A DNA stretch of 64,000 bases, taken from positions 1-64,000 of the forward strand of contig JAUXYA010000037.1 in assembly GCA_030684405.1 (NCBI GenBank). The letters are read 5' to 3'. Source of the stretch: Burkholderiales bacterium. Its GTDB lineage: Bacteria > Pseudomonadota > Gammaproteobacteria > Burkholderiales > SG8-41. The notes beneath the pieces were generated by a model that was not told the origin of the DNA, did not search any database, and was given only the letters and a program-made list of their open reading frames with translations. This document shows, one piece after another, positions 49,090-57,712 of the stretch. Each line of letters opens with the position of its first letter. The stretch's first letter is position 1. Both the position numbers and the translations under genes were made by a program.

Positions 49090-49105
49090 TAAGTAATTGA
49101 TTATA
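49090..49105. promoter_or_regulatory. IHF-consensus site in the second copy of a duplicated 16-mer
   Basis: TAAGTAATTGATTATA, identical to 14151-14166, between the Bug gene and the MoxR/VWA module. Its complement holds AATCAATTACTTA, matching WATCAANNNNTTR. Confidence 0.4.
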
Positions 49106-49129
49106 AACATTATTTTTTATTATTGAGGC

Positions 49130-49564
49130 ATGATCTCGGGAATGGATACAGGTCTGGCGGCAGCGGCACTCTCTGCAGTGTTTGCCGAAGCGGATGCCGC
49201 GCTGTCGGCGCGCGAGGCGGCAATCACGCGCGGCGAGGCGCTGTCGCTGACCGAAACCGTTGAGGCCATGATCGCGCTGACACAAGGGCTGGTGTCCGCT
49301 TATGTCGCAACGGCCGGCGTCAAAGCGCCGCCCGCCGCGGAGACCGACATCCTTGAAGCCTTCAGGGTTTTGGTGAAGGGCGAGCCGACCTGGAACGCGA
49401 TCCGTGACAACTGCCGGGAACTTGTGTACTACCGCAACTGTATTAATATGGGGCGCAGGGACGCGTTGCCGAAAGTCCCGGAGAAAATGGCTGTGCGCAC
49501 GGCACGGCATGTTTACCTCTATATCAAGACCCGTTGCATCCGTGAAGGGCATCTGGCGGATTAG
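49130..49564 (+). CDS. Hypothetical protein preceding the MoxR/VWA pair
   Basis: 144 residues; ATG 49130 or the second Met at 49142. Mostly helical (AAALSAVFAEADAALSAREAAITRGEALSLTETVEAMIALTQGLV) and with a C-terminal motif RDNCRELVYYRNCINMGRRDALPKVPEKMAVRTARHVYLYIKTRCIREG. Three Cys, no membrane segment. The gene ends 49 bp before the MoxR-type ATPase. It is not a family I recognise. Position suggests an adaptor or client-specific partner of that pair (inference). Confidence 0.65.
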   Translation: MISGMDTGLAAAALSAVFAEADAALSAREAAITRGEALSLTETVEAMIALTQGLVSAYVATAGVKAPPAAETDILEAFRVLVKGEPTWNAIRDNCRELVYYRNCINMGRRDALPKVPEKMAVRTARHVYLYIKTRCIREGHLAD

Positions 49565-49613
49565 CCGGTGGCCGAGTTTTTGTTTGCAGACTTGAACTGA
49601 CTCTGGAGCGTTG

Positions 49614-50459
49614 ATGAAGACAGCAGCAAGCCGCGCGCGCGGCGTGGAACACGACATTGTGCAGGCGCCGCAGCTTGGCCAGGTGTCGCCGTATTACGAA
49701 CCGCAGGGCAACGAGGTGGCAATTTTCGAGGCGGCCTACAAACGTCGCCTGCCGGTGATGCTGAAGGGGCCAACCGGCTGCGGCAAAACGCGTTTTCTCG
49801 AATTCATGGCTTTCCAGCTGAAACGTCCGCTGGTCACGGTGTCCTGCCACGAGGACCTGACCAGTTCCGACCTCGTGGGCCGTTTCCTGCTCGAAGGTTC
49901 CGAGACGGTATGGCACGACGGCCCGCTGACCCGCGCGGTGAAGGCCGGCGCGATCTGTTATCTCGACGAGATTGTCGAGGCGCGCACTGACTCTACGGTG
50001 GTGATCCATTCGCTGACCGATCACCGGCGCAAGCTGGCAATCGAGAAGAAGGGTGTCGAGGTCGATGCGCACGACGATTTCATGCTGGTTATTTCCTACA
50101 ACCCCGGTTACCAGACAGTACTGAAGGACCTGAAGCCCTCGACCAAGCAGCGTTTCATCGCCATCAACTTCGATTTCCCGTCAGAAGAGGTTGAGCGCAA
50201 GATTCTGGTCAGGGAAGTGCCGGGTACCAAACCGGAGATTGCGCAGCAGCTGGTGGCGATCGGCCGCAAGGCACGCTTGCTGAAGGATCATGGCCTTGAG
50301 GAATCAACCTCGACCCGTGCGCTGGTCTATGCCGCGAGCATGATCTCTGCCGGACTCGACCCGGTCACCGCCTGCCAGGTGGCGATGGTCAATCCGATCA
50401 CTGACGATGCCGAATTGGCCGATGCGCTGATGGAGATCGTAAACGCGCATTTCGCCTGA
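49614..50459 (+). CDS. MoxR-type AAA+ ATPase, CbbQ/NirQ/NorQ family
   Basis: 281 residues. Walker A GPTGCGKT (residues 52-59), Walker B ICYLDEI, sensor region ISYNPGY, and the CbbQ-type C-terminal helix bundle ([38 protein letters not shown]). These ATPases form hexamers and act with a von Willebrand factor A partner (CbbO/NorD) to load or remodel metalloenzymes such as RuBisCO or NO reductase. None of those genes is near, so the client is unknown. The VWA partner follows at 50635. Confidence 0.92.
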   Translation: MKTAASRARGVEHDIVQAPQLGQVSPYYEPQGNEVAIFEAAYKRRLPVMLKGPTGCGKTRFLEFMAFQLKRPLVTVSCHEDLTSSDLVGRFLLEGSETVWHDGPLTRAVKAGAICYLDEIVEARTDSTVVIHSLTDHRRKLAIEKKGVEVDAHDDFMLVISYNPGYQTVLKDLKPSTKQRFIAINFDFPSEEVERKILVREVPGTKPEIAQQLVAIGRKARLLKDHGLEESTSTRALVYAASMISAGLDPVTACQVAMVNPITDDAELADALMEIVNAHFA

Positions 50460-50473
50460 TCTGACGCCAATAT

Positions 50474-50557
50474 CGTCATTCCGGCCGGGCGCAGCGCGAG
50501 CCGGAATCCAGGACACATTTTCAGAACCCCTGGATTCCGGCTTCCGCCGGAATGACG
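50474..50557. repeat. Palindromic attcc/ggaat repeat pair
   Basis: cgtcattccggccgggcgca-gcgcgagccggaatccag (left) and ctggattccggcttccgccg-gaatgacg (right). It is inserted between the MoxR and VWA genes, which are normally adjacent. Confidence 0.85.
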
Positions 50558-50634
50558 GCCAGGTTGTGAATGGTTTGCCGCCACGATTTATTTCCCAAGC
50601 ATCGTCAGCCCACGAATAACCGGCACACGCCGCA

Positions 50635-53145
50635 ATGAAATACTCCCCAGCCGTCGATCAGGCCATCGCCAAAATCCAGGATCTCAGTGCCGTCGCGCAC
50701 CGCGAGGTGGAGCAGGTGCTGCCGGCGATCGCGCGGCACGGCGACGCCGTCGCCCTGCAATGGCTGGCTGCCTGCACTGCACTGTTCAGTTTTGAACGCG
50801 ACGCCGGAAAGGCTTTCATCCGCGGCAGCCTCGAGGCAGAGAAGGTGTCGGAAGAGGTGCTGCCCTGGACCGGGCAGGCGATGGCTTTCATGCAGTGGCG
50901 GGCTTCGTGGCGCGCGCTGGAGGGTTTCATGGCCAATGTCGCGCGTGCTTATGGCTCGCTGGGCCACGCCGGCGAAAAGCGCTGGGCAGAAATCGGCTTC
51001 GGCTGGTGCGCGCGGCAGATCGAGAGTGGCGCGGCGTACTTCGCGACGCCGGTGCTGGACCTTGCGGGCCGCCACGGCGGCATCGCCGCGATCGAACAGA
51101 TTGCGGCGCCTGCCGATGAGCTCTATGAGGCACGCAAGCTGATGCTGGCGACCTATCTGTCGGGTGCAATCCGCGTGCGCAACCTGCTTGGCGCGCAGGC
51201 GATCCTGCCCTGGGCCTCGCGCGGTGCTGACATCCTGCAGTCAGGGCGCGCCCGCGGCGAGGCCTATTTTCGGCTGGAGTCCGAGGAGAGCCTGTCGCTG
51301 CTGCTGGAGCACCTGCCGGGCTATCGCCTGACCGATCGCAACCGGCTGCTCGGCATGCTGCTCGATGTCTGGTTTGGCGGCGAGTTCGACCTGAAGGAGA
51401 GCACCTGGTCGCCGGAGAAGGGCCGGCCTTTCATCGAAACCGACGGCCGCAGCATTTATTTCCCGGCGGTGATGGCCGACCGCGAGGAGGCGATCCTCGC
51501 GCTGCTGCACACTGCCGGCCACCTGCGTGGGCGCACTTTCGACCGCGGCGCGATGCAGGAGATGTTCGCTGAGGCAAAAATCGATTTTCCGAAGACCGGG
51601 GTGGTGTCCTGGGCGCCGCTGTTCCTGCCTTTTGGCGAGGATGCGCTGCGTTTCCAGCTGCTGTTCGATATCTGCGAGGATCTGCGCGTGGACTTTGGCG
51701 TGCAGCGCAGCGTGCCGAATTACCTCAGGCGCCTGCAGAGGGCCGCGCGGGGCATTGGCGTGCGCCATCCGGAAACGGCGGCTTATTACGACCTCGCGCT
51801 GGAGAGCATCGAGGCGGCGCTCGCGCACCTTGGCGGCGCTGCGGCCGATCCGCGTTTTTCAGAGCTGCTGCAGCCGCGGGCGACGGTGGCCGATGCCTTC
51901 CGCGTGGCAATCAGGCTCCATGCGGAATTGACTCTGCCGCAGGTGACCGAGCTGGAGGCCTTCCTTGGGGCCTACCTGCCGGGACGCAGCCCCAATGCCG
52001 CGCGCATGGCACATCCCCAGGAAAGCGACGATCAGTCTCAGCAGACCCAGGCCGGTTCCGAGCAGCAGAGCGATCAGCAGGAGGAGGGCGGGCAGGAAAC
52101 CGAGGCGCCGCAGAACGCGGAGGAGTCTGGCGACCAGCGCGACGACGGCGAGAAAAAGGAAATGCCCAGCTATGGCGATTCCTCGGGCCAGTCAGCGCGG
52201 GCGTCGAGCGAAAGCGACAAGCCGGGCGCCGGCCAGGACAGCAGCGACAAGGGCATCCCCTATCCCGAATGGGACTATCGCGAATCGCGATACAAGCGCA
52301 ACTGGAGCTGGGTGCAGGAGAAGCGCCTCGCCGAATCGAACATGGGCGAGACCAACCGCCTGATGAAACAGTATGAACTCGCGCTGAAGCGGCTGAAGAA
52401 GGCGATCCAGTCGCAGAAGCCGACACGCATGGCGCCGCTGACCCAGCAGCTCGACGGCGACGACATGGACCTCAATGCGGTGGTGACCTTCGTTGCCGAG
52501 AAACGCGCGGGCCAGTCGCCGCGGCCGGCGATCTACAAGCGTCGCGAGATCCGCCAGCGCGAGGTCGCGGTGACGCTGCTCGCCGACATGTCGACTTCGA
52601 TCATGCAGCACCTGCCGGAAGGCGGCGGCCGCCTGGTCGATCGCATCCGCGCCGGCGTGCTGCTGTTTGCCGAAAGCATGGAGGAGGTGGGCGATGCCTA
52701 TTCGATCGCCGGCTTCTGTTCCAAGTACCGCGACAACGTCAGCTATTACACGCTGAAGGGCTTTGACGAGAGCCTGACCGACGAGGTGCGCGCGCAGATC
52801 GGTGGCATGTCGGGGCGGCTGGCGACACGCATGGGTGCGGCGATCCGTCATGCCACCGCGCGCTTCGATGGCGTTGAAAGCCGGCGGCGTTTGTTGCTGC
52901 TGCTGTCCGACGGCCGGCCTGAGGATTACGACGATGGTGGCGACCGGCGCTATCTGCACGAGGACACACGGATGGCTGTGAAGGAGGCGGTGGCGAAGGG
53001 CGTTCATCCTTTCTGCGTGACCGTCGACACCATGGCAAACCAGTATCTGCCGCAGATCTTCGGCCCGGGGCACTATCTCGTGCTTGACCACCTCAACAGC
53101 CTGCCCAACAAGCTGCCGGAAATTTACCTGCGGCTGCGGCGCTGA
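50635..53145 (+). CDS. VWA-domain protein, CbbO/NorD family
   Basis: 836 residues. N-terminal helical NorD-like part; LHTAGHLRG and DICEDLRVDFGVQR recall the NorD N-domain. Residues about 455-550 are a low-complexity Gln/Glu/Ser/Asp stretch. The C-terminal VWA domain has the MIDAS residues DMSTS (about 651-655), Thr in LATRMGAA (about 731) and Asp in LLLLSDGRPEDYDDG (about 758). It binds Mg and partners the MoxR ATPase encoded upstream. The start ATG 50635 lies after a repeat; the aldo/keto reductase gene follows 8 bp downstream. Confidence 0.9.
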   Translation: MKYSPAVDQAIAKIQDLSAVAHREVEQVLPAIARHGDAVALQWLAACTALFSFERDAGKAFIRGSLEAEKVSEEVLPWTGQAMAFMQWRASWRALEGFMANVARAYGSLGHAGEKRWAEIGFGWCARQIESGAAYFATPVLDLAGRHGGIAAIEQIAAPADELYEARKLMLATYLSGAIRVRNLLGAQAILPWASRGADILQSGRARGEAYFRLESEESLSLLLEHLPGYRLTDRNRLLGMLLDVWFGGEFDLKESTWSPEKGRPFIETDGRSIYFPAVMADREEAILALLHTAGHLRGRTFDRGAMQEMFAEAKIDFPKTGVVSWAPLFLPFGEDALRFQLLFDICEDLRVDFGVQRSVPNYLRRLQRAARGIGVRHPETAAYYDLALESIEAALAHLGGAAADPRFSELLQPRATVADAFRVAIRLHAELTLPQVTELEAFLGAYLPGRSPNAARMAHPQESDDQSQQTQAGSEQQSDQQEEGGQETEAPQNAEESGDQRDDGEKKEMPSYGDSSGQSARASSESDKPGAGQDSSDKGIPYPEWDYRESRYKRNWSWVQEKRLAESNMGETNRLMKQYELALKRLKKAIQSQKPTRMAPLTQQLDGDDMDLNAVVTFVAEKRAGQSPRPAIYKRREIRQREVAVTLLADMSTSIMQHLPEGGGRLVDRIRAGVLLFAESMEEVGDAYSIAGFCSKYRDNVSYYTLKGFDESLTDEVRAQIGGMSGRLATRMGAAIRHATARFDGVESRRRLLLLLSDGRPEDYDDGGDRRYLHEDTRMAVKEAVAKGVHPFCVTVDTMANQYLPQIFGPGHYLVLDHLNSLPNKLPEIYLRLRR

Positions 53146-53153
53146 GCGATCAG

Positions 53154-54293
53154 ATGATTCCGGGCAGTGCAACGCGTGCCGGCACTGAGGCGCTGGTGCG
53201 CAATGCCCCCTGCGCACCCGGACACTACAGCGATTTCCTCAATCAGCACCTGAAACTGTCCTCTCTGGGCGTCGGTACTTTTCCGGGCGCGGCGACGGAT
53301 GCGGTGGACGCAGCCTATGCGGACATCGTCGCGCGTGCGCTGGTCTCCGGCATCAATGTCGTCGACACTGCCGCGCATTACCGCTACGGGCGTTCGATGC
53401 GCGCTGTGGGTGAGGGCCTGCGCCGGGCGTTTGCTGGAGGTGTCAGTCGCGAACAGGTCTACGTCGTGGCAAAGGGCGGTTTTCTGCGTTTCGACAACGG
53501 ACCACCGGACGATCTCGATGCCTGGTTCGAAACACGCATCGCGTGCAAGGGCCTCGCTAAGCGCGAAGACCTGAGCGGGGCGCATTGCCTGGCACCCGGT
53601 TACATCGCGGCGCAGATCGACGAACTGCGCGAGGCGACGGGGCTCGAAACGCTGGACGCCTTCCTGATCGACCAGCCCGAGGTGCATATTCCGCGACTGG
53701 GCAAGGAGGAACTCAATCGCCGGCTGCAGACCGTGTTCGCCGTCTGCGAGCAGGCGGTGCGCCAGGACAAGATTCGCAGCTATGGCATTGCCACCTTCGA
53801 TGCGCTGCGGGTTGAGACTGATCATGCACTGTTCCAGTCGCTGCCGGGGCTGCTGGGCCTCGCGGAACATGCGGCGGCCCTGGTGCAGCGCGGCGGGCAG
53901 GCACGCCATCATTTCCGCGTCATCCAACTGCCTTTCAACCAGGCGATGAACGAAGGCTTCACGCGCTTCAGTCAGGCCACCGGGCACGGTAACGTGGCTT
54001 CGACCCTGCAGGCGGCGTACCAACTGAAGCTTTTCGTGATCGGCAGCCACGGCCTCGCCAAGGGCGCGCTGGCAACGCAATGCGCGGACGCGGTGCGCGG
54101 GGCGATGCCGGATCTTGCCAATGACGCGCAGCGCGCGCTGCAGTTCAACCGCTCAACGCCCGGTCTGGGCGTCAGCCTTGCCGGCATGATCACGCCGGCG
54201 CATCTGGATGATCTGCTGGCCGTCGCCGCGCGTCCGCCGCTGGTGCGCGAAGCCTATCTCGGCCTCTACCGCCGTGCCGGTGCTGCAGATTGA
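53154..54293 (+). CDS. Aldo/keto reductase family protein
   Basis: 379 residues. AKR barrel with SSLGVGTFPG at the start, catalytic Asp and Tyr in GINVVDTAAHYRYG, catalytic Lys in VYVVAKGGF, ETLDAFLIDQPEVH at the strand where the tetrad His normally stands (here Asp/Gln), and IRSYGIATFDALR. NADPH binding near GSHGLAKGALATQ is weaker than in typical AKRs. It starts 8 bp after the VWA gene, so it is in the same operon. Substrate unknown; the missing His makes the activity uncertain. Confidence 0.82.
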   Translation: MIPGSATRAGTEALVRNAPCAPGHYSDFLNQHLKLSSLGVGTFPGAATDAVDAAYADIVARALVSGINVVDTAAHYRYGRSMRAVGEGLRRAFAGGVSREQVYVVAKGGFLRFDNGPPDDLDAWFETRIACKGLAKREDLSGAHCLAPGYIAAQIDELREATGLETLDAFLIDQPEVHIPRLGKEELNRRLQTVFAVCEQAVRQDKIRSYGIATFDALRVETDHALFQSLPGLLGLAEHAAALVQRGGQARHHFRVIQLPFNQAMNEGFTRFSQATGHGNVASTLQAAYQLKLFVIGSHGLAKGALATQCADAVRGAMPDLANDAQRALQFNRSTPGLGVSLAGMITPAHLDDLLAVAARPPLVREAYLGLYRRAGAAD

Positions 54294-54306
54294 GCAGGAG
54301 TCCGCG

Positions 54307-54393
54307 ATGCGAGACGCTATTCGAGCCTGGTTGACGGAGATCAATGCCGCCGCTTTCCAGGGGGCCGGTGGTTGCGGCAAAATGGAGCCGTAG
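54307..54393 (+). CDS. Possible 28-residue peptide between AKR and cupin genes
   Basis: ATG 54307 follows GCAGGAGTCCGCG, a good ribosome binding site 13 bp after the AKR stop. The peptide MRDAIRAWLTEINAAAFQGA with GGCGKMEP at the end is partly amphipathic. It may be real or chance; no homologue known to me. Confidence 0.25.
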   Translation: MRDAIRAWLTEINAAAFQGAGGCGKMEP

Positions 54394-54418
54394 CTTCATC
54401 ATTCAAGAGGAGAATTCG

Positions 54419-54919
54419 ATGGGACACACGCTGGAACAGTTTGCTGCGCAGTGCCACAACTACATCAAGGCGGAGCCCGGTCCTGCAGGGCGAGCCAAGG
54501 TTGCCGCGCTGCTGCAGGAGGTGCTGAAGGACAAGGCTTTTATCGACAAGCATGTCGATGCCAGTGTCGGCGAGCGCAAGATTCTTTATGAAGATCCCGA
54601 GTTCGGTTTCTGCATACTCGCGCACGACTACAGTGATGCGAAGACCAGCGCGCCTCACGATCACGCCCATTCCTGGGCGATTTACGGCCAGGCGCGCGGC
54701 GAGACCCAGATGCGCGACTATCAATTGCTGGAGCCGGCGAGCGCGGACAAGCCGGGCAAGGTGAAGGAGACGCGTTCCTACAAGCTGACACCGGGCGTCG
54801 CCCACGTCTACAACGAAGGCGACCTGCATTCACCGAAGCGCGAGGGGCCGACCAGCCTGATCCGCATCGAGGGCACCAACATGGCGAAGGTCAAACGCTT
54901 CAAGTACGAGCCCGTTTGA
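54419..54919 (+). CDS. Cysteine-dioxygenase-like cupin (predicted metal-dependent, COG5553 type)
   Basis: 166 residues from ATG 54419 with AAGAGGAGAATTCG upstream. A jelly-roll with the metal ligands of this group: HDHAHSWAIYGQARGETQMRDY (His-x-His), and the second motif GVAHVYNEGDLHSP (His). FCILAHDYSDAKTSAPHDH precedes it. Related to thiol dioxygenases but the Cys-Tyr cross-link residues are not evident. It might oxidise a small thiol or act as a sensor. Last gene of the operon beginning at 49130, followed by a terminator. Confidence 0.82.
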   Translation: MGHTLEQFAAQCHNYIKAEPGPAGRAKVAALLQEVLKDKAFIDKHVDASVGERKILYEDPEFGFCILAHDYSDAKTSAPHDHAHSWAIYGQARGETQMRDYQLLEPASADKPGKVKETRSYKLTPGVAHVYNEGDLHSPKREGPTSLIRIEGTNMAKVKRFKYEPV

Positions 54920-54936
54920 TTGCTCGTTGCCGGAAG

Positions 54937-54961
54937 AAGCGGCCTGCGTGGCCGCTTTTTT
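54937..54961 (+). terminator. Rho-independent terminator after the cupin gene
   Basis: AAGCGGCC-tgcgt-GGCCGCTT followed by TTTT (54937-54961). It closes the 49130-54919 operon. Confidence 0.92.
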
Positions 54962-55054
54962 CATGGTTGCCGCGCTGTTGCAGCCGTAAAGCGGGTTTGC
55001 CGACGTGTCGGATTACCCGGGCTTGACAGCATGGGCGGCCTTAACCGCGATCAT

Positions 55055-56104
55055 TCAATTCGGCATGCGCAACTGCGCGCGCTCGAAGGCAATGACAATC
55101 GGCAGCGAGATGGCGAGGGGGATCAGCAGGTACATCAGGCGCCAGACCAGCAGTGCAGCGATGACGTCGGAGGGCGGTATGGTGTGGACCACCGCGAGGA
55201 AGACCGCTTCCATCACACCGATGCCGCCGGGGGTTTGCGACAGCAATCCGGCGGAGAAGGAGAGCAGGAAGGCGCCGAGCACGATCATGAAACCGGGATT
55301 GCCGGCTTCGGGCAGCGCGAAATAGATGATGCCCGCAGCGGCGACGATTTCGAGCGGCGCGGCGATCAGTTGGCGCGTGACGATCGGCAATTTAGGGTAG
55401 AACACGTATAAGGTGCGGATGCGCAGCGGCTTGAAGCCGCGCCAGGAGCCGATGACATAGAGCGCGCACAGGGCCATCATGCCGGCGCCGATCAGCTGCA
55501 CCAGTGGCGCGGGCAGGTTGAGGCGTGGAATGATGCTGACCAGGGACTGCACGATCTGCGGTTCCACCACGAAGACGATGCTCATCAGCAGCATCATGCC
55601 GTAGCCGAAGGTGAATGAGGTGAGTCCAACCAGCACCGCGACCTCGCCGGGGCTGAGCCCTTTTGCGCAGTAGGCGCGCAGGCGCACCATGCCGCCGGAG
55701 AGCACCGAAGCGCCGAGGTTGTGACCCAGCGCGTAGGTGACGAAAGAGCAGGTGGCAATGTAGGGCCAGGAAATGCCGCGGTGGCGGTTCAGGTAGATCA
55801 GCGCGATGCGGTCGTACCAGGCCAGCGCGGCATAGGCGGCGAGGGCAGACAGGCCGGCGAGGACATAGGCCTGCGCCGATACTGCGCCGACGCTGCGCGC
55901 GATCATGTCGAAAATGACCGCGAAGTTGGACTGCAGGGATCCGCTTTCGATGAGTGCCTTGGCCACCGGATCGGTGGCGACCTCGGCCAGCAGTTTCGAA
56001 TACAGGAGCCACAGCGACCAGACCACTACAAGGCCGACGCAGAGCAACCACAGGGTTCTCTTGGCGTGCCTGATCCAGTTTGTGCGAGACGGCTGGGTTG
56101 TCAT
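55055..56104 (-). CDS. UPF0104/YbhN-like flippase-type membrane protein
   Basis: 349 residues, about eight transmembrane helices. Family signs: LAWYDRIALIYLNRHRGISWPYIATCSFVTYALGHNLGASVLSGGMVRLRAY, LVGLTSFTFGYGMMLLMSIVFV, and LLSFSAGLLSQTPGGIGVMEAVFL, the motif shared with the membrane domain of lysylphosphatidylglycerol synthase (MprF). It has no soluble synthase domain, so it probably only flips or moves a lipid. ATG 56104. Confidence 0.88.
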   Translation of the reverse strand: MTTQPSRTNWIRHAKRTLWLLCVGLVVVWSLWLLYSKLLAEVATDPVAKALIESGSLQSNFAVIFDMIARSVGAVSAQAYVLAGLSALAAYAALAWYDRIALIYLNRHRGISWPYIATCSFVTYALGHNLGASVLSGGMVRLRAYCAKGLSPGEVAVLVGLTSFTFGYGMMLLMSIVFVVEPQIVQSLVSIIPRLNLPAPLVQLIGAGMMALCALYVIGSWRGFKPLRIRTLYVFYPKLPIVTRQLIAAPLEIVAAAGIIYFALPEAGNPGFMIVLGAFLLSFSAGLLSQTPGGIGVMEAVFLAVVHTIPPSDVIAALLVWRLMYLLIPLAISLPIVIAFERAQLRMPN

Positions 56105-56206
56105 TCGGGCAGTGCGACGCGCGACTGGCGCGGTGGGCGGTTGCGGATGGCCGGGGAGGGTGGGGCTGCAGTTTGAACCGCCGTTTTATACCATAGTTCT
56201 CCGGGA

Positions 56207-56683
56207 CTATTGGGCTTTCCGGTCTCCTGCATCCGCTGATTTTTCCGCAAGCGCGCGCAGCAGCTTTTCCTGTTCGGCAAAGCCCGGCACCCGGACAGGC
56301 TTATCGCCAGTCCGGCCGCGGAAGTCCGCAGGGGCGCCGGGGCCGGGGGACAGATAGGCCGCCATCCGCAGCCGCCGGTTGCATGTTGCAATGCGGTTTT
56401 CGAGGCTGGCGATGTCGACGACCAGCAGGAGTGCTACCGCGGCCAGTGCGGTGAACAACAGCCAAGGCAGCCCCCAGGCCCAGCCCGCTGCGGCACCGAG
56501 TGTCAATGCCGGGTAGGCAATTGCGGCGACGGGTTCGTGCAGATACCAGCGGTGTGCGCCGGCTGGAAAAAGCAGTAACAGCAGCCAGGCGGTGGGGCGT
56601 CGGCGCAGCGTGCGCGCGAGGCGCAGGTTCATCGCCTGCAGCCCGCCGCCTTCCAGATCAAGCGCTCGCCATTTCGGGTTCAT
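56207..56683 (-). CDS. TM2-like small membrane protein (158 aa)
   Basis: 158 residues from ATG 56683; an internal Met (MNLRLARTLRRR) is an alternative. RRRPTAWLLLLLFPAGAHRWYLHEP is similar to the TM2 domain (two helices with a short Gly/His loop), followed by further hydrophobic segments (AAAGWAWGLPWLLFTALAAVALLLVVDIA) and a hydrophilic C-terminal region with KPVRVPGFAEQEKLLRALAEK. Function unknown. Divergent from the LysR gene. Confidence 0.7.
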   Translation of the reverse strand: MNPKWRALDLEGGGLQAMNLRLARTLRRRPTAWLLLLLFPAGAHRWYLHEPVAAIAYPALTLGAAAGWAWGLPWLLFTALAAVALLLVVDIASLENRIATCNRRLRMAAYLSPGPGAPADFRGRTGDKPVRVPGFAEQEKLLRALAEKSADAGDRKAQ

Positions 56684-56803
56684 GTCTTGTCCATTAGCTT
56701 GCAGGCGACGATACCACGCGGTCCACCGCGGATTGTCAGTGCTTTGTCGCGGTGTCGTGAACGGGTAGTATCGCTTTTTTCAACTGCCGAATGCACACCC
56801 GCA

Positions 56804-57712
56804 ATGGCCGATCGCCGCCTCCAGGTATTTCATGCCGTCGCCCGCCAGCTTTCTTTTACGAAGGCTGCGGAGCAGTTGTTCATGACCCAGCCCGCGGTGA
56901 CTTTCCAGATCAAGCAACTGGAAGAGCATCTCAATACGCGCCTGTTCGAGCGCAGCCACGGCCGCATCGCGCTGACCCCCGCGGGCGAACTGGTGTTCGG
57001 CTATTCGGAGAGAATTCTGACGTTGACCGAGGAACTCGAGACCCGTGTCAGCGAGCTGACCGGCGAGATCAGCGGCCCGCTGCTGCTGGGGGCGAGCACG
57101 ACCGTCGCCGAGTTTTTCCTGCCGCAGATCCTCGGCGAGTTCAAGGTCCGGCATCCGCTGGTGCGGGCGCGCATGACTGTGGGCAATTCGGAGGCCATCG
57201 TGACCCGCGTCGCCGAGCATGCGCTCGACCTCGGGCTGATTGAATCGCCCTCCCAGCACCCGGCGGTACAGACCGAGGTCTGCTGCGACGACATGATGGT
57301 GATGATCTGCGCGCCGCGCTACAAACTGGCGAAGGCGAAAAAGGTCTCGGCGGCCGAGGTCGCGGCGGAACCCTTCATCAGCCGCGAGCCGGGTTCCGGC
57401 ACTCGCGAGGTGGTTGACCAGTACTTTCAGCAGAACAACGTGTCACAGGACGCGGTCCACGTGGTGATGGAGTTGGGGAGTCCGGAGGCGATCAAGGGCG
57501 TGGTCGAAACCGGGTTGGGAGTGTCGATCCTGTCGCGTGCCACAGTGGCAAAAGAGTTGAAGCTCGGTGTGCTGGTTGCGGTGCCCTTGAATCCGCCACT
57601 GATCCGCGGGCTGTCGGTGGTCACCCCGAAAGACCGCTTCCGCTCGCGCCTGCTCGCGGCTTTTGTCGAGTTCGCGAAAGGGCGCATGAAGGACCTGGCT
57701 GCCGCGCAATGA
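56804..57712 (+). CDS. LysR-family transcriptional regulator (CysB-like)
   Basis: 302 residues from ATG 56804. N-terminal winged HTH: MADRRLQVFHAVARQLSFTKAAEQLFMTQPAVTFQIKQLEEHLNTRLFERSHGRIALTPAG split over residues 1-60, coiled helix to 85, then the two-lobe effector-binding domain (GPLLLGASTTVAEFFLPQILGEFKVRHPLVRARM, ISREPGSGTREVVDQYF, GLGVSILSRATVAKELKLG). It resembles the CysB/Cbl/YwfK group that controls sulfur or photosynthesis/CO2 genes. The next gene overlaps it by 4 bp (ATGA), so the partner is translationally coupled. Confidence 0.92.
   Translation: MADRRLQVFHAVARQLSFTKAAEQLFMTQPAVTFQIKQLEEHLNTRLFERSHGRIALTPAGELVFGYSERILTLTEELETRVSELTGEISGPLLLGASTTVAEFFLPQILGEFKVRHPLVRARMTVGNSEAIVTRVAEHALDLGLIESPSQHPAVQTEVCCDDMMVMICAPRYKLAKAKKVSAAEVAAEPFISREPGSGTREVVDQYFQQNNVSQDAVHVVMELGSPEAIKGVVETGLGVSILSRATVAKELKLGVLVAVPLNPPLIRGLSVVTPKDRFRSRLLAAFVEFAKGRMKDLAAAQ

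Noticed and set aside
49614-53145. RuBisCO activase (CbbQ/CbbO) function
   Set aside because: The genes are family members, but no cbbL/cbbS/cbbM genes are present in the window, so only the family is stated.
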